Origin: Stromatinia cepivora
Taxonomy: Eukaryota; Ascomycota; Leotiomycetes; Helotiales; Sclerotiniaceae
Direction of reading: 5' to 3'
Assembly (NCBI GenBank): GCA_014898415.1
Contig: RCTD01000020.1
Location: 620,001 to 684,000 of the forward strand
DNA length: 64,000 nucleotides
Shown piece by piece: positions 26,423-35,951 of the stretch. Below the pieces are notes generated by a model that worked only from the letters and a program-made list of their open reading frames with translations, did not search any database and was not told the origin of the DNA. Within the stretch, counting starts at the first letter, position 1, and each line of letters starts with the position of its first letter. Position numbers and translations under genes: made by a program.

Positions 26423-27658
26423 ATGTCGACGACTAGAAGTATGTCCTACGTTCAGAGGAACTGCAGCTTCCAGGAGCATCATAATAGGTATCTGCGTGAT
26501 AATGATTGCTGGAGTTCGAGCAGTAAGCCCGACTATAATTCACAAACTTACACTTCACAAACGCATAACCCCCCTTATTGTACATCACCAACATGTACCT
26601 CGCCCACAAACACGAATTCCACCGACGTCTCTTTTAACGTCCACGATGATGCTCTTAGCACATGTATGGAAGATGATCGCAATGCCTGTGGTAGTCAATA
26701 CCATACCGGTGTCTCTCAAAGTGTCATTGCAACCTCCCCAGACTACAATGACTACCTGTGGCAAGATACCTCATATCAGACCTTTACCTGCGATTCCGAG
26801 CTAAATTATGATGTGAATATTGACCCGAGTCTTTGGCATTGCGGTGCTATAAGAACTGAACCTACTGTTCCACTCGCATTTGTTACAGGAGCCCAAAGCA
26901 TCCTCAGCGAGCAAGATTTTAATAGGTGCTGGGATATCCCATCAATGGAAGGAGCATCCATGCCCATAAGTGAACATAGCGGAGGAATTTTCCCATCTTG
27001 CATGGTTGACGAACCCAATGTCGCGAGAATGCCTAGCGTCAATTCATTCCGGTCGGCCATTCCAGATTATATAATGGAACGGCAACCTGCTACACATTTC
27101 TTCGACACGCCCGGGTTTATGACGATGAGATCTCAATCCATTAGCGGGGAATCATATCGATCCGAATCGACTTCAGGATCACCTCCACCAGGTATAACAG
27201 AAAAATCATCATCTTGCTCCGGAAGGAAACGAAGGCTCCCAGAGAGTGATGATCCGAATCATATAAATCGACGTGGGGATACTGGCAGAAGGAAGTTGGA
27301 TCGATATTTTTGTACTCGTTGTAATGCTTTCCCTAAAGGTTGGAAGCTACCTGAGGACTTACGAAAACATAATCAAGCATATCATACTGAGACGGGATTT
27401 TACTGCGCCTCGGGAGTGGATGAACATTGTGCCTACTGGAGTTCTCAAGAGTCCAGATATGTCGACCATTTGAAGGCAGAGCATGCTCATTTATGCATCT
27501 CACAGGAGATTATCCGGAAGTATAATACCATAAATGGTATCACAGGAGATGGAAACTATATGTGCCGGATACCAGGTTGTAAGAAGGTGTATAAAAGGGC
27601 AGAGAGGGGCCGTCGTGACAAACATGAAGAAAGGAAGGCAGCACATAGTAGCAGGTAG
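26423..27658 (+). CDS. C2H2-type zinc-finger protein, putative transcription regulator
   Basis: A single open frame of 411 residues. The open frame extends 18 bases further upstream without an ATG, so 26423 is the start. The first 290 residues are low in complexity and rich in Ser, Thr, Asn, Tyr and Cys, with short SPT and TSQTH repeats. From about residue 295 three Cys/His clusters follow: FCTRC with HNQAYH, FYCASGVDEHC with HLKAEH, and YMCRIPGC with KHEERKAAH. The spacing is irregular for classical fingers but is common in uncharacterised fungal zinc-finger proteins. A basic patch (GRKRRL) at about residue 275 could be a nuclear signal. Nuclear DNA binding is inferred from the fingers; target and pathway are unknown. 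It is isolated, with gene-poor DNA on both sides. Confidence 0.75.
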   Translation: MSTTRSMSYVQRNCSFQEHHNRYLRDNDCWSSSSKPDYNSQTYTSQTHNPPYCTSPTCTSPTNTNSTDVSFNVHDDALSTCMEDDRNACGSQYHTGVSQSVIATSPDYNDYLWQDTSYQTFTCDSELNYDVNIDPSLWHCGAIRTEPTVPLAFVTGAQSILSEQDFNRCWDIPSMEGASMPISEHSGGIFPSCMVDEPNVARMPSVNSFRSAIPDYIMERQPATHFFDTPGFMTMRSQSISGESYRSESTSGSPPPGITEKSSSCSGRKRRLPESDDPNHINRRGDTGRRKLDRYFCTRCNAFPKGWKLPEDLRKHNQAYHTETGFYCASGVDEHCAYWSSQESRYVDHLKAEHAHLCISQEIIRKYNTINGITGDGNYMCRIPGCKKVYKRAERGRRDKHEERKAAHSSR

Positions 27659-28457
27659 GCGGCGGGGAAAGGCGTGGATCAATTTCACCTGCACTCGACT
27701 TTTTAAGGGATGACCAAAGAAGTATGGCTTGTGTGAATGAGAGGAAAAGATATTGTTGCGAACAATGCGGTTTCTCCCTGTGGATTAGATAGTGCAATCG
27801 GAGGTCCAGCCACGGCATTCAAATAAGCCGAGACGAGGCCAATTCTGTAAAGTTGCCATCCCTTGCATCTTGAAAACAAAGATTAAATGGCCCAGTGAAC
27901 AGTCCCCATACAGTTTGATCTAAAAGAAAGAGAGAGATGCAATAATAAATAAATCAAAACATCCATGACTTTCTGGTCCCTCGTATCCTTATTCAATCTT
28001 CGTTTCCAGGCAGGATCAGAATGGTAGTGAGCAAGCCCACAAATGCCAAGCCATTTTCATGATTGCCTATCCAAAAGGTGCTTTGATAGATGCTCATAAC
28101 TGTGAGATACTATGAAATTTGCAGTCCTGGCGCCCGGGCACTTATCCATATATTGTATATCCAGGGCCTGACCCGATGACAGCATTCTGTATTGCCTGAA
28201 GTATTTAAGAATACCGTCAAGGATTAGGTCAAAGTGCCCGCTGAACAATCTTCCAATTGCTGCCTCATAGTTCTACCCTTCTGAGATATTGGTTTCGTGC
28301 AGTATGAATTGTTTAAATGAGGTTCGGTAATCTAGGAAAATAACCCATGAGTTCTTCATGAATATCAATAACAACGTCTTTGACTTAAGTGCAGGATATT
28401 TGATTCCAGTATTTATTGACAACTGAACTGAACTTTATTTTCGGCAACATCGATAAA
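27659..28457. other. Intergenic, nothing recognised
   Basis: Short open frames on the minus strand at 27500-27818 overlap the end of the zinc-finger gene antisense and look accidental. I see no RNA gene or repeat. Confidence 0.5.
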
Positions 28458-29967
28458 ATGCCAGTACTGGATTCTCACGCAAGCAGAACTAATGCGGCTT
28501 CGCGTGCCGGATCAAGTAATGATGATCACAGATCTTCTGATAGGACTCTCCTTCCAAAATCTAATCGCACAGAATCAGTCCGTCCGGAATCAGTTCGTGC
28601 AGAGACCGTCCGTACAGAGTCATCCCGTAGAGAACAAGACCTTGAATCAAGAACCCAGGACCTCAATATCGGGTCGTATGAGCCATCACTACCCCCAGCG
28701 ACTGAGGTCTCTTTCTCCGAGCCACGCGGGAACACTTCAAAATCCGAGATTAGTAGATGCGAGAATGAATTGAAAAGAAAGACGATGGCAAGTTTTAGTA
28801 ATAATGATAGTGTACGCGATGCAGCAGCAGAAGAAGAAAAGAGGAGACGATGAAGGAGATCTTCGAAAAGTCGCGAAGAAGATGTTTATCATCATCATCA
28901 TTAATTCCATAGCGATGAAAAATATTCTAGTCGGAGGCTTCGATCCCGGTCCCCAAAAAAATCCAAACAATAAGGACTAGCACTGAAGCTAAGCTTGATC
29001 CTTTTTCGTTGACGAAAATTGCAGAAAAGCCTCACCATATAAAGAGCCATTCGAAGCCTTAGATAAAAGAGATAAAGACGCTATCAGAGACACTCAAACT
29101 CAGAACAAAGGGGTAGAGATACTGTCAGACACTCGATCTCGGGCTCGGCCCGAAGAGACAGAGACTCTGAAAGACACACCAAAATGTCTGACCCACCAAG
29201 AAGTAATGACGGATCGGACCCAAGGTCAGCTGTCCAGTCCAAGGCACCATATGCTGCCAACTTATATCGCGTCCATACCTATAGAAGTGCGAGCAATAAC
29301 AGAGAAAATGATTCAACCATCTCAACAAATCGAGATGTCCGCACTCCTATTCTCGCAAGTACTAGTAAGAAGACCCCAAAATACGAGGATAAGTCAGCAC
29401 GAGCGGATTCCCGACATTCAATAGACATTTATTCTCGCGCTCCTAGCGTCGCCAACACTAGCAAAAAGACAGCAGAAGATAACAAGTCATCACGAGCAGA
29501 ATCTCGCAATTCTCCATCAATATACGACGAATATGAAAACCGAGTAAGCAAAGCCGGGACTCCCTACTCGGATAATATTTCCACCAAGGATTCATTCGAC
29601 GGACAGAAAAGTTCAAAATCATACCCCAGTTCCCGATGCGCCCAGTTTGACCGAGAAAAATTGGAATGCATATACTCTTGATGGAGGTATTAGTAATAGA
29701 GGCCCGTCAATTCGCATGACATCGATTATGGATACTTTGAGTCGTGCTCCACTCTTACAATCTACATTCTATCAAAGTACTAACGAAGATCAAAATCCCC
29801 CTTATGCGTATAAGAATGGAGAAAAGCATTATAAAGCTCCAGAGCCGACAAGCTCAGGAGCTGGATCCGAGTTATCCTGCGACCTTAACGTGGTAAGCAA
29901 CAGTATACTATTCAAGAAAGACCATGCAGATTACCTTTATCAACCCCCACGATCCCAAGACCAATGA
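28458..29967 (+). pseudogene. Disordered Ser/Arg/Glu-rich coding region, interrupted
   Basis: Three coding-like segments lie in order. The first, 28458-28853 (ATG 28458, 131 residues), has a near-tandem array of ESVR-type repeats (TESVRPESVRAETVRTESSRR). The second, 29184-29681 (ATG 29184, 165 residues), has two diverged copies of a block with SRADSRHS and SRAESRNS. The third, 29647-29967, is in another frame. Between the first two, a frame with several stops still reads SR-rich sequence (YSSRRLRSRSPKK and RRDRDSERH). The second and third join smoothly as DREN-WNAYTLDGG if the A5 run at about 29658 were A4. This suggests one long disordered protein, now broken or mis-sequenced, or two small genes. 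Composition recalls RS-domain proteins, but there is no RNA-binding domain. I do not recognise the family. Confidence 0.4.
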
Positions 29968-30905
29968 TTACTACTTGCCCACTTGAAGCGTCTTCCTGCC
30001 CCATCAAGTATCACTTTCCAATCACTGTTGCTTGAACTTGGAACATTATCAAAAAAAAAAACCCCTAAACTGCTCATTTCCTAGAGAAACCTGGGTTGTA
30101 TTTAAACATGCGCCATGTCCTCGAATCTCGAGATTATGGGTGTTGATACACTTCTCATACTTGTATTCTTATCAAGATAAAGAATTCACACCGACCGCAT
30201 GCTGGCGTATTGCTTTTGCTTTTGCAGACTCCTTGGCACGTAACATGCTCAAAGTAATTGGTTGAGGTTTAGATAGTGCATTTTGTTGACTACCTTAGGC
30301 CCAAGGAATAGGCTAATCGTATGATGAACTTTATTTCGTGGAGAGTTTTGTGTTGGCAGCTAGTTTTCAGTGACAAGAATGATGATAAGGTCCGCTTTAT
30401 GTATTAGATGAGGAAGAGAGGAGGAATTGGTGACAAGTATAGGCAAAATTGGAAACTCTTCTCAAATAATGGCAAGTATAACGAGGAAATCATGAGTCTA
30501 CTCAATGATTGAAAGACTTGCTGGTAATTATGGCTATTGCTATGAACGAATAGCTATGATAATGAGTTCCAAGGGTCACTTCAACCAGGGCACTAAACAG
30601 ATAGCATTCTCCATTCAAATGGGTAGCTACTGGAGACCCTAGTATAAAGTGAGAATGCAAAAGAAGTGGTGGTGGTAGTGTGTTTTGGAATTGCAATCCC
30701 ATCTGGAGTTTTTTGACATATTCCTACATTATACGAAACGCTCATTCTGAAAACGAGTTTCCGTATTTTATACACGCAATAAGCAACATAGTGTAGTCTT
30801 TCCAGACTCATATCACTCTGCGCTTTATTGCCAATCCTTCGATATTCCTTCTACAGATAGTTGACTAAGGTATCGTTCTAAAACACTTGCGCCTCCTCAT
30901 ACCCC
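29968..30905. other. Intergenic, nothing recognised
   Basis: Ordinary composition with short unlikely frames only. The end next to mrpl20 must contain that gene's 3' end. Confidence 0.5.
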
Positions 30906-31514
30906 TCACTCGTCCCTCTTTGCCAACTCAATCCTCCTTTGCCTGTTCTCACGGGCTGCTGTTCTCGTTGGTCCCCATCTAGCCTTTACAGCTTCCAACT
31001 TCTCTTTCTCCAAATCTCTCTTCTCCCCTGATGCTTCCGTAATCATACCAATGAATATCGACGAGCAATTGAACTTCTTAGCCAATTGTAGTCTTGTCCA
31101 TTTCTCCGGTTCCTCGGCCCTTAATCTTTTAATCTCTGCCACATCCTTTTCACTCAAATGATGTCTCTCATACTTCAGTTGTTTCGGGTTGACTGGAGGT
31201 GGTAATCGATGTGAGAAAGCATTAATTCGTTCTTGGGTGATTGCTAGAAGCTTTCTTCTCTTGTCCTCTTTGGGAAGGAATTTTAGAGGGGTATGGAATA
31301 CGGATGGAGATGAGGATGGCGGATTGAATATGATGTGATCTTGTAGTGCTCCACCTGATGGCACGAAATTTGGATCTGGTTTGACATTTAAACGTTGCTT
31401 AGTACGTCTGTAAGAAGATTCATGTCGGCGGGCAGGGGCGTTTAAAGACAAGAGGCATTGAGGTTTTGCGGATAAAACATCGGCGACAGGTCTTCGCAAT
31501 ATTCTGAGATGCAT
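30906..31514 (-). CDS. mrpl20: Mitochondrial large-subunit ribosomal protein mL58 (yeast MRPL20 family)
   Basis: A 202-residue protein without introns. The open frame extends 24 codons upstream of the chosen ATG (31514) but has no earlier ATG. The N-terminus MHLRILRRPVADVLSAKPQ is rich in Arg, Ala and Leu and lacks acidic residues, as in a mitochondrial targeting peptide, with possible cleavage near RRHESS. Family features follow: HTPLKFLPKEDKRR, ITQERINAF, and WTRLQLAKKFNCSSIFIGM, which is the conserved helix-turn segment of MRP-L20 proteins. The C-terminus is highly charged (EKEKLEAVKARWGPTR). Known role: a structural component of the fungal mitoribosome large subunit. It is transcribed divergently from the unknown gene at 32362. 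Confidence 0.85.
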   Translation of the reverse strand: MHLRILRRPVADVLSAKPQCLLSLNAPARRHESSYRRTKQRLNVKPDPNFVPSGGALQDHIIFNPPSSSPSVFHTPLKFLPKEDKRRKLLAITQERINAFSHRLPPPVNPKQLKYERHHLSEKDVAEIKRLRAEEPEKWTRLQLAKKFNCSSIFIGMITEASGEKRDLEKEKLEAVKARWGPTRTAARENRQRRIELAKRDE

Positions 31515-32361
31515 GGTTGTATAAGTCGTGAAAATTGAAGGGGTTGTGGCTTGACTAATGGTAAAACTCAATAGCCTTCTTCCCAATTCACAATTTCATC
31601 GTCTCGGCCCAATAAAGACGAATTGAAAATATTTGCTGACTAATCACATTATCATCACAAGGTTTTCCGAGAGCCTTACGATAAGGCTTCGTCCCAATCA
31701 TTCGTATTTCGTTTCGAGGTTTCCAACTTTTTGATTGTCATGGGACTTCATTTCTCGTTTTAAGGAAATTAAAATAAATGCTTATTTATGTTGGTGATCT
31801 GTGATTCTGAAGCATTGAAACCGAAATCCTTCCCCTCTCCTTAAGGGAAATCTCACAAGAAATCTCCCCTCTTTCTATGAATCTTTTTGCCGCTTTCTGA
31901 GCCACCCAATTTTACCAAAACAAAAAGTAGGTGAAATCGTCTTATGATTATAATTAACAATTGTCTGCATTATGCACTCGAATTCAATTGTTCCTCTATA
32001 CGGAGTACAGGAATTTATAATCCCTTTTTCTCCAACTGCTCAATATTTTATTTGAATCTTCTTTGTTGTTATCATTCACGTTTCTCTCTTCAAACAATTT
32101 TATTTTTCATTGTCCGAAAACAAGCTGATGATTCCCAAAAGATAAATAACCTGCACGCGTAAGTCTGCAACCCTCCAAAGTATTGGTTTGATTAAGGCGC
32201 ATACGCCAGCGTCCATACGATGTGATCAAATTAATTTTAACAACGCATATTTATACATGTTCATCTAACACTTCGCAAATAGTTTACCAGAGATTCGATC
32301 CAGTTTACTTTCCTCGACATCCTAGAAAACATATCAGGTCTTTTCTATTCAAATTGTCATC
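31515..32361. promoter_or_regulatory. Divergent intergenic region between mrpl20 and the 32362 gene
   Basis: These 847 bp must hold both promoters. There are AT-rich stretches and a pyrimidine-rich leader just before 32362. I see no clear TATA box or known operator, so the assignment rests on position only. Confidence 0.5.
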
Positions 32362-33513
32362 ATGAGCGCATCAGAATCTAGTACTTTACATGCGAATACT
32401 CCCGTCCCCACAGGCCAACAATCCATAACCACGTCAAAGGCCCCTCTATTAGGTGAGGGATTCACAGTACCAACGAACCAAACGTCATCGAAATCTGGCG
32501 AAAATAATGATGTCGATGTGGATGCAGGTGATTCTGCGAGCGGAACCGCAAAGTCGGGAAAGAGAAGACTATTTGGATTTGGAAGAAAGAAGAACGATGA
32601 GAAAGCAAAGGGTAAAAGCAAGGATGATAGAACGCTTGTTGGCAATGCACCATTGATTCGACCTCTCCAGCAGGCACATACAACAAATTCTCCTCCACGA
32701 TCAGGTTATCCATATCAACATCCATCGTCACCGCCAAGTCGAAAACTGTTCTCATCTTCACCGCGTGTAGTGTCACCTGCAGGATCACAAATTTTCGAAC
32801 GCGATGTGCAAGAAAGTGCTATTCAGCCAAATTCGCCCGCAATTCCGTCGCATATACAAACAGAGGATCATATTCCGCCAGTCTTGGATGCCTCGTCCGA
32901 AGCTATTACCAACAATGACATTGACCCGGATACGGTGGAAATTGTTATGCACTCTTCTCATCAGCCGGCAGCAATGTCAATGACTGGTATTAGCAGCAGC
33001 GAACCTGCATCAATGTGGGCAGATGAGTTGGTGGCCCACCCTGACAGGGACGATGCGGCATCCAACTACGGTGCTCTCGACAGTACAGATATCCGGAGAT
33101 TAAGCTTCATCTCATTTGCAGATGTGGTGCAATCAGAACATGCAGAACATGCTGGCAACAGAGATTCAATCTATATTGCGGGACTTAGTGCGTTGTCATC
33201 ACCAGGTATATCACCGGGTGTGAACCGTTCACCTTCTCCCGTGCGATCGCCAGTATCGTCTTTCGGATTTGGAACGTCACCTCCGACAAGTAAATCTGCT
33301 TCGGTGAAAGGTGTTGAGCTATCACCAGGTCGAAAACAAACCGGTCTTGCTAGTCCAACATCACTTCACTCGCCTACAAATGGTGGGGAATTAACTATAG
33401 AGACAATGACACAAGCCGTTAGGAAGACCGCGAGCGGTGATCTTAGCGGCGGCGTTCGCAGTTTACCATTAAGCCCAGTGAGCTCTGATGGTCCGGACAC
33501 GCCATTCAAGTAA
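32362..33513 (+). CDS. Unknown Ser/Pro-rich fungal protein with RRLS motif
   Basis: A single exon of 383 residues starting at the first ATG (A at -3 is replaced by C, so the context is only fair). The protein is predicted to be disordered: Ser, Pro, Thr and Gly dominate and there are no membrane segments. Notable parts are a basic cluster (KSGKRRLFGFGRKKND, about residues 66-80), a folded-looking segment DIRRLSFISFADVVQ (about 246-260) followed by RDSIYIAGLSAL, and many SP sites (RSPSPVRSPVSS) near residues 285-330. RRLS fits a basophilic kinase site of PKA type; the SP sites fit a proline-directed kinase. The C-terminus has a short helical stretch (TIETMTQAVRKTA). I do not recognise a named family. 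The uninterrupted frame and balanced codon use make it a real gene. Confidence 0.75.
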   Translation: MSASESSTLHANTPVPTGQQSITTSKAPLLGEGFTVPTNQTSSKSGENNDVDVDAGDSASGTAKSGKRRLFGFGRKKNDEKAKGKSKDDRTLVGNAPLIRPLQQAHTTNSPPRSGYPYQHPSSPPSRKLFSSSPRVVSPAGSQIFERDVQESAIQPNSPAIPSHIQTEDHIPPVLDASSEAITNNDIDPDTVEIVMHSSHQPAAMSMTGISSSEPASMWADELVAHPDRDDAASNYGALDSTDIRRLSFISFADVVQSEHAEHAGNRDSIYIAGLSALSSPGISPGVNRSPSPVRSPVSSFGFGTSPPTSKSASVKGVELSPGRKQTGLASPTSLHSPTNGGELTIETMTQAVRKTASGDLSGGVRSLPLSPVSSDGPDTPFK

Positions 33514-34248
33514 GCTAGTGGGGATCAAGATGGTGGTGTTTATTATGCTATTCCAGCCGTATATCCGGTATTTTTTTTAGGGTTGGGAGCATTGCTGATG
33601 GGGACAAGGGAAGGGGCACGGATTGCTGCGTATATGAGATATGAGATACTCGATTGAGCGAACGGCACTGGCGTTCCGGATTAGGATTTTTCTTAGTTCT
33701 TTTCTAAACTTCTTCATCATGGTGTATCGATATCTTTGCGATTTATGTGAGTGATTGAAATTCGTAGTCGTGCTATATCTATATGATGATGTGTTATTAT
33801 AGTTTTGAGGCCCACTCAGTAATGCCGGGCTAGCTACACAGGATCGGTTACAGCATGCAGCCTTTGTAGCCTCTCTTCAGCCCACTGTCTGTGTGATGAT
33901 GTGATGATGTGATGATATGATATTCAAGCTGTTCAATTATAGATAGATGTAAATATATAGAGTTTACGATTTGGTTATGTATTGAGAATAAAACTATGGG
34001 GAAGTGGGATGATGTAAAGATTTTGAGGATGTGGTGAAATAGAATAAATACAATGAGAGCTTGTTGATGAACTTCTCACTATTTTTGTATGCTATTAGAT
34101 GGTTTATTATTATAAATGAATTTGTGAATCAATAGCTATCTATCTGGGTAATCGAGGTTTAAGGGAATATCCAGGTATTATAACAATATTTAGATCTTAT
34201 CTACTCCGTAGTTAACGTACTGATACCAAGAATACATTAGCCGTGATA
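33514..34248. other. Intergenic, 3' flank of the 32362 gene
   Basis: No gene. A GATGATGT simple repeat occurs at about 33893-33920. The stretch ends at the TA target duplication of the inverted-repeat element. Confidence 0.5.
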
Positions 34249-34884
34249 CAGAAAAACCTGGTTACAGGACCAAAAAATTCGACCAATCGAATCCCGTATA
34301 AAGAGGAATCCCGTATATCCAGATAAGGTATCAAAACATCAAATTTATACGGCTCAAAATAATCTTAATTTTACTTATGAAAATATTCTTTGAGAATAGA
34401 AAAATCAGATTTTCGATTCTTTTGAGTTGTAAATTAATGATTTAAAAGATTTATTGAATCAAATCATTCGAATTCAGAGTTTAATATATGATTAATGATT
34501 TATTTTAAAATATTAATATTATATATCGTCTTCTATTATATTATAATATCTATTTGCTTCTTTTTTCTATATTAAGGATTATTCTATCAAGTTTTTAAAG
34601 ATTTTCTTTAATCATTTATATAAGAAATTCGAAGTTTATAATGATTGACTTTTTTCAAAAGTTTTTTCGACGATAGTAATAATATAAAGATCGATTAATG
34701 ATTTTTAAAGAGTTTTATATTGATTAAATAAATTTTTTATAAAGGATTGACTAAAATTAGTTCTGTAATCCCTTATAAATGAAAAATCTTTTAAAAGTTG
34801 AAAAACATTATATAAAATTTTTGTGATTGAAAATTTCGTTTTGTATAAAGAGTTGATGTAGTCCCTTATAGCCAGGTCACTCTG
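34249..34884. mobile_element. AT-rich inverted-repeat element with TA target duplications
   Basis: The left end reads CAGAAAAACCTGGTTACAGG and the right end, on the minus strand, CAGAGTGACCTGGCTATAAGG. They match closely, and several of the differences are transitions, as RIP would make. TA stands on both sides (34247-34248 and 34885-34886). Size is 636 bp and the interior is very AT-rich. The only frame of note (minus strand, from 34938) starts outside the element and has no recognisable domain. This fits a non-autonomous, or internally deleted and decayed, element of the Tc1/mariner or pogo/Fot superfamily. Its terminal sequence differs from that of the element at 7580, so it belongs to another family. 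Confidence 0.7.
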
Positions 34885-35951
34885 TAATATCAACCGTTGT
34901 AATCCTAGGCATATATATGATTGGTACCCAACTATCACAATCCCGCCATCGGATTGAGCAAGGATTCTGTGCAGTTGTTCTCTGATACAACCGAAAATAA
35001 ATAGTCGGTCATCAATTAAAGACTAAAGTATCTAGTCCAGTACTCATCTTAAAACATACTAGAAAAATGCACAACTCATACTTGTTAAATAAATAGTCCC
35101 ATAACTAAAAGCTCATAGCTTCATCACACCTGCCACCTACAATCATAGCTCAACACGTTCCTTCTTCATCTTCTCTACTTCTTCCCTTAACTTTCTCTCC
35201 TTTCCTTTCTATTCATAGTCTCCAATCTAGTCCCCATTCTTCAAATTCTCTATGTCTACCTACCTAGTATAGCTGCCCAGTCACAACCTTAATCTTCATA
35301 TATAAGGCGACAGACCGTTGCATCACATCAATTCTCCTCCACTTAAGACTCCGGGCCTTATTACACTTTTTCATTATTTATTACTACCTGAAGCCTGGTC
35401 CTGATCTTGGTCTTGAATAGAATATCCCCCCAACTATACTAGTAAACTATCGGCGAACCAGCAACCCTTGAAAACCCCGGCCTCTATACTCCAAAAGGAA
35501 AAATCGACCCGCTAAAGTAGATTCGACGAATACTTGGTCAAACTTGATATATATGGCATATGGCTAGTTATCATGAAGAACTGTCGAAACTCACGATTGG
35601 TATTGGGAAACCATAAGGTGCATTTGAAGCGGAATCAATTCTATCGGTAAAAGCGAAAAGAAAAGCTTTGTCATTCAATCCAACGATTGACGCTACTTTG
35701 CGCGGTACAAAGACTGGCAGAAGCTTCAACAATTGCGCACATCTTAGACTTCCCCACGTCCGCCACAGCTTGTCTCGAAGGTCTTCAACCCAAATTATTC
35801 AATACGATACCCATGCCATCTTCGACAACTCTGCTTGCATGCTTCCGCACATACCAAGACTCGAATACACGAGCTCATCAAATACTTTAACGTCGCCGAT
35901 GCCGCCAGTTTTTGAGGCTTAGATGGTTAGGCATGGTTTTTTAAAACTTCC
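34885..35951. other. Intergenic, 5' flank of bud2
   Basis: Ordinary composition. Frames at 35668-35922 are short and overlapping and are not supported as coding. The bud2 promoter and leader are presumably here, and an undetected 5' exon cannot be excluded. Confidence 0.45.

Noticed and set aside
31515..31586. N-terminal extension of mrpl20
   Set aside because: The extra 24 codons begin with TTG; the ATG at 31514 gives a standard mitochondrial targeting peptide.
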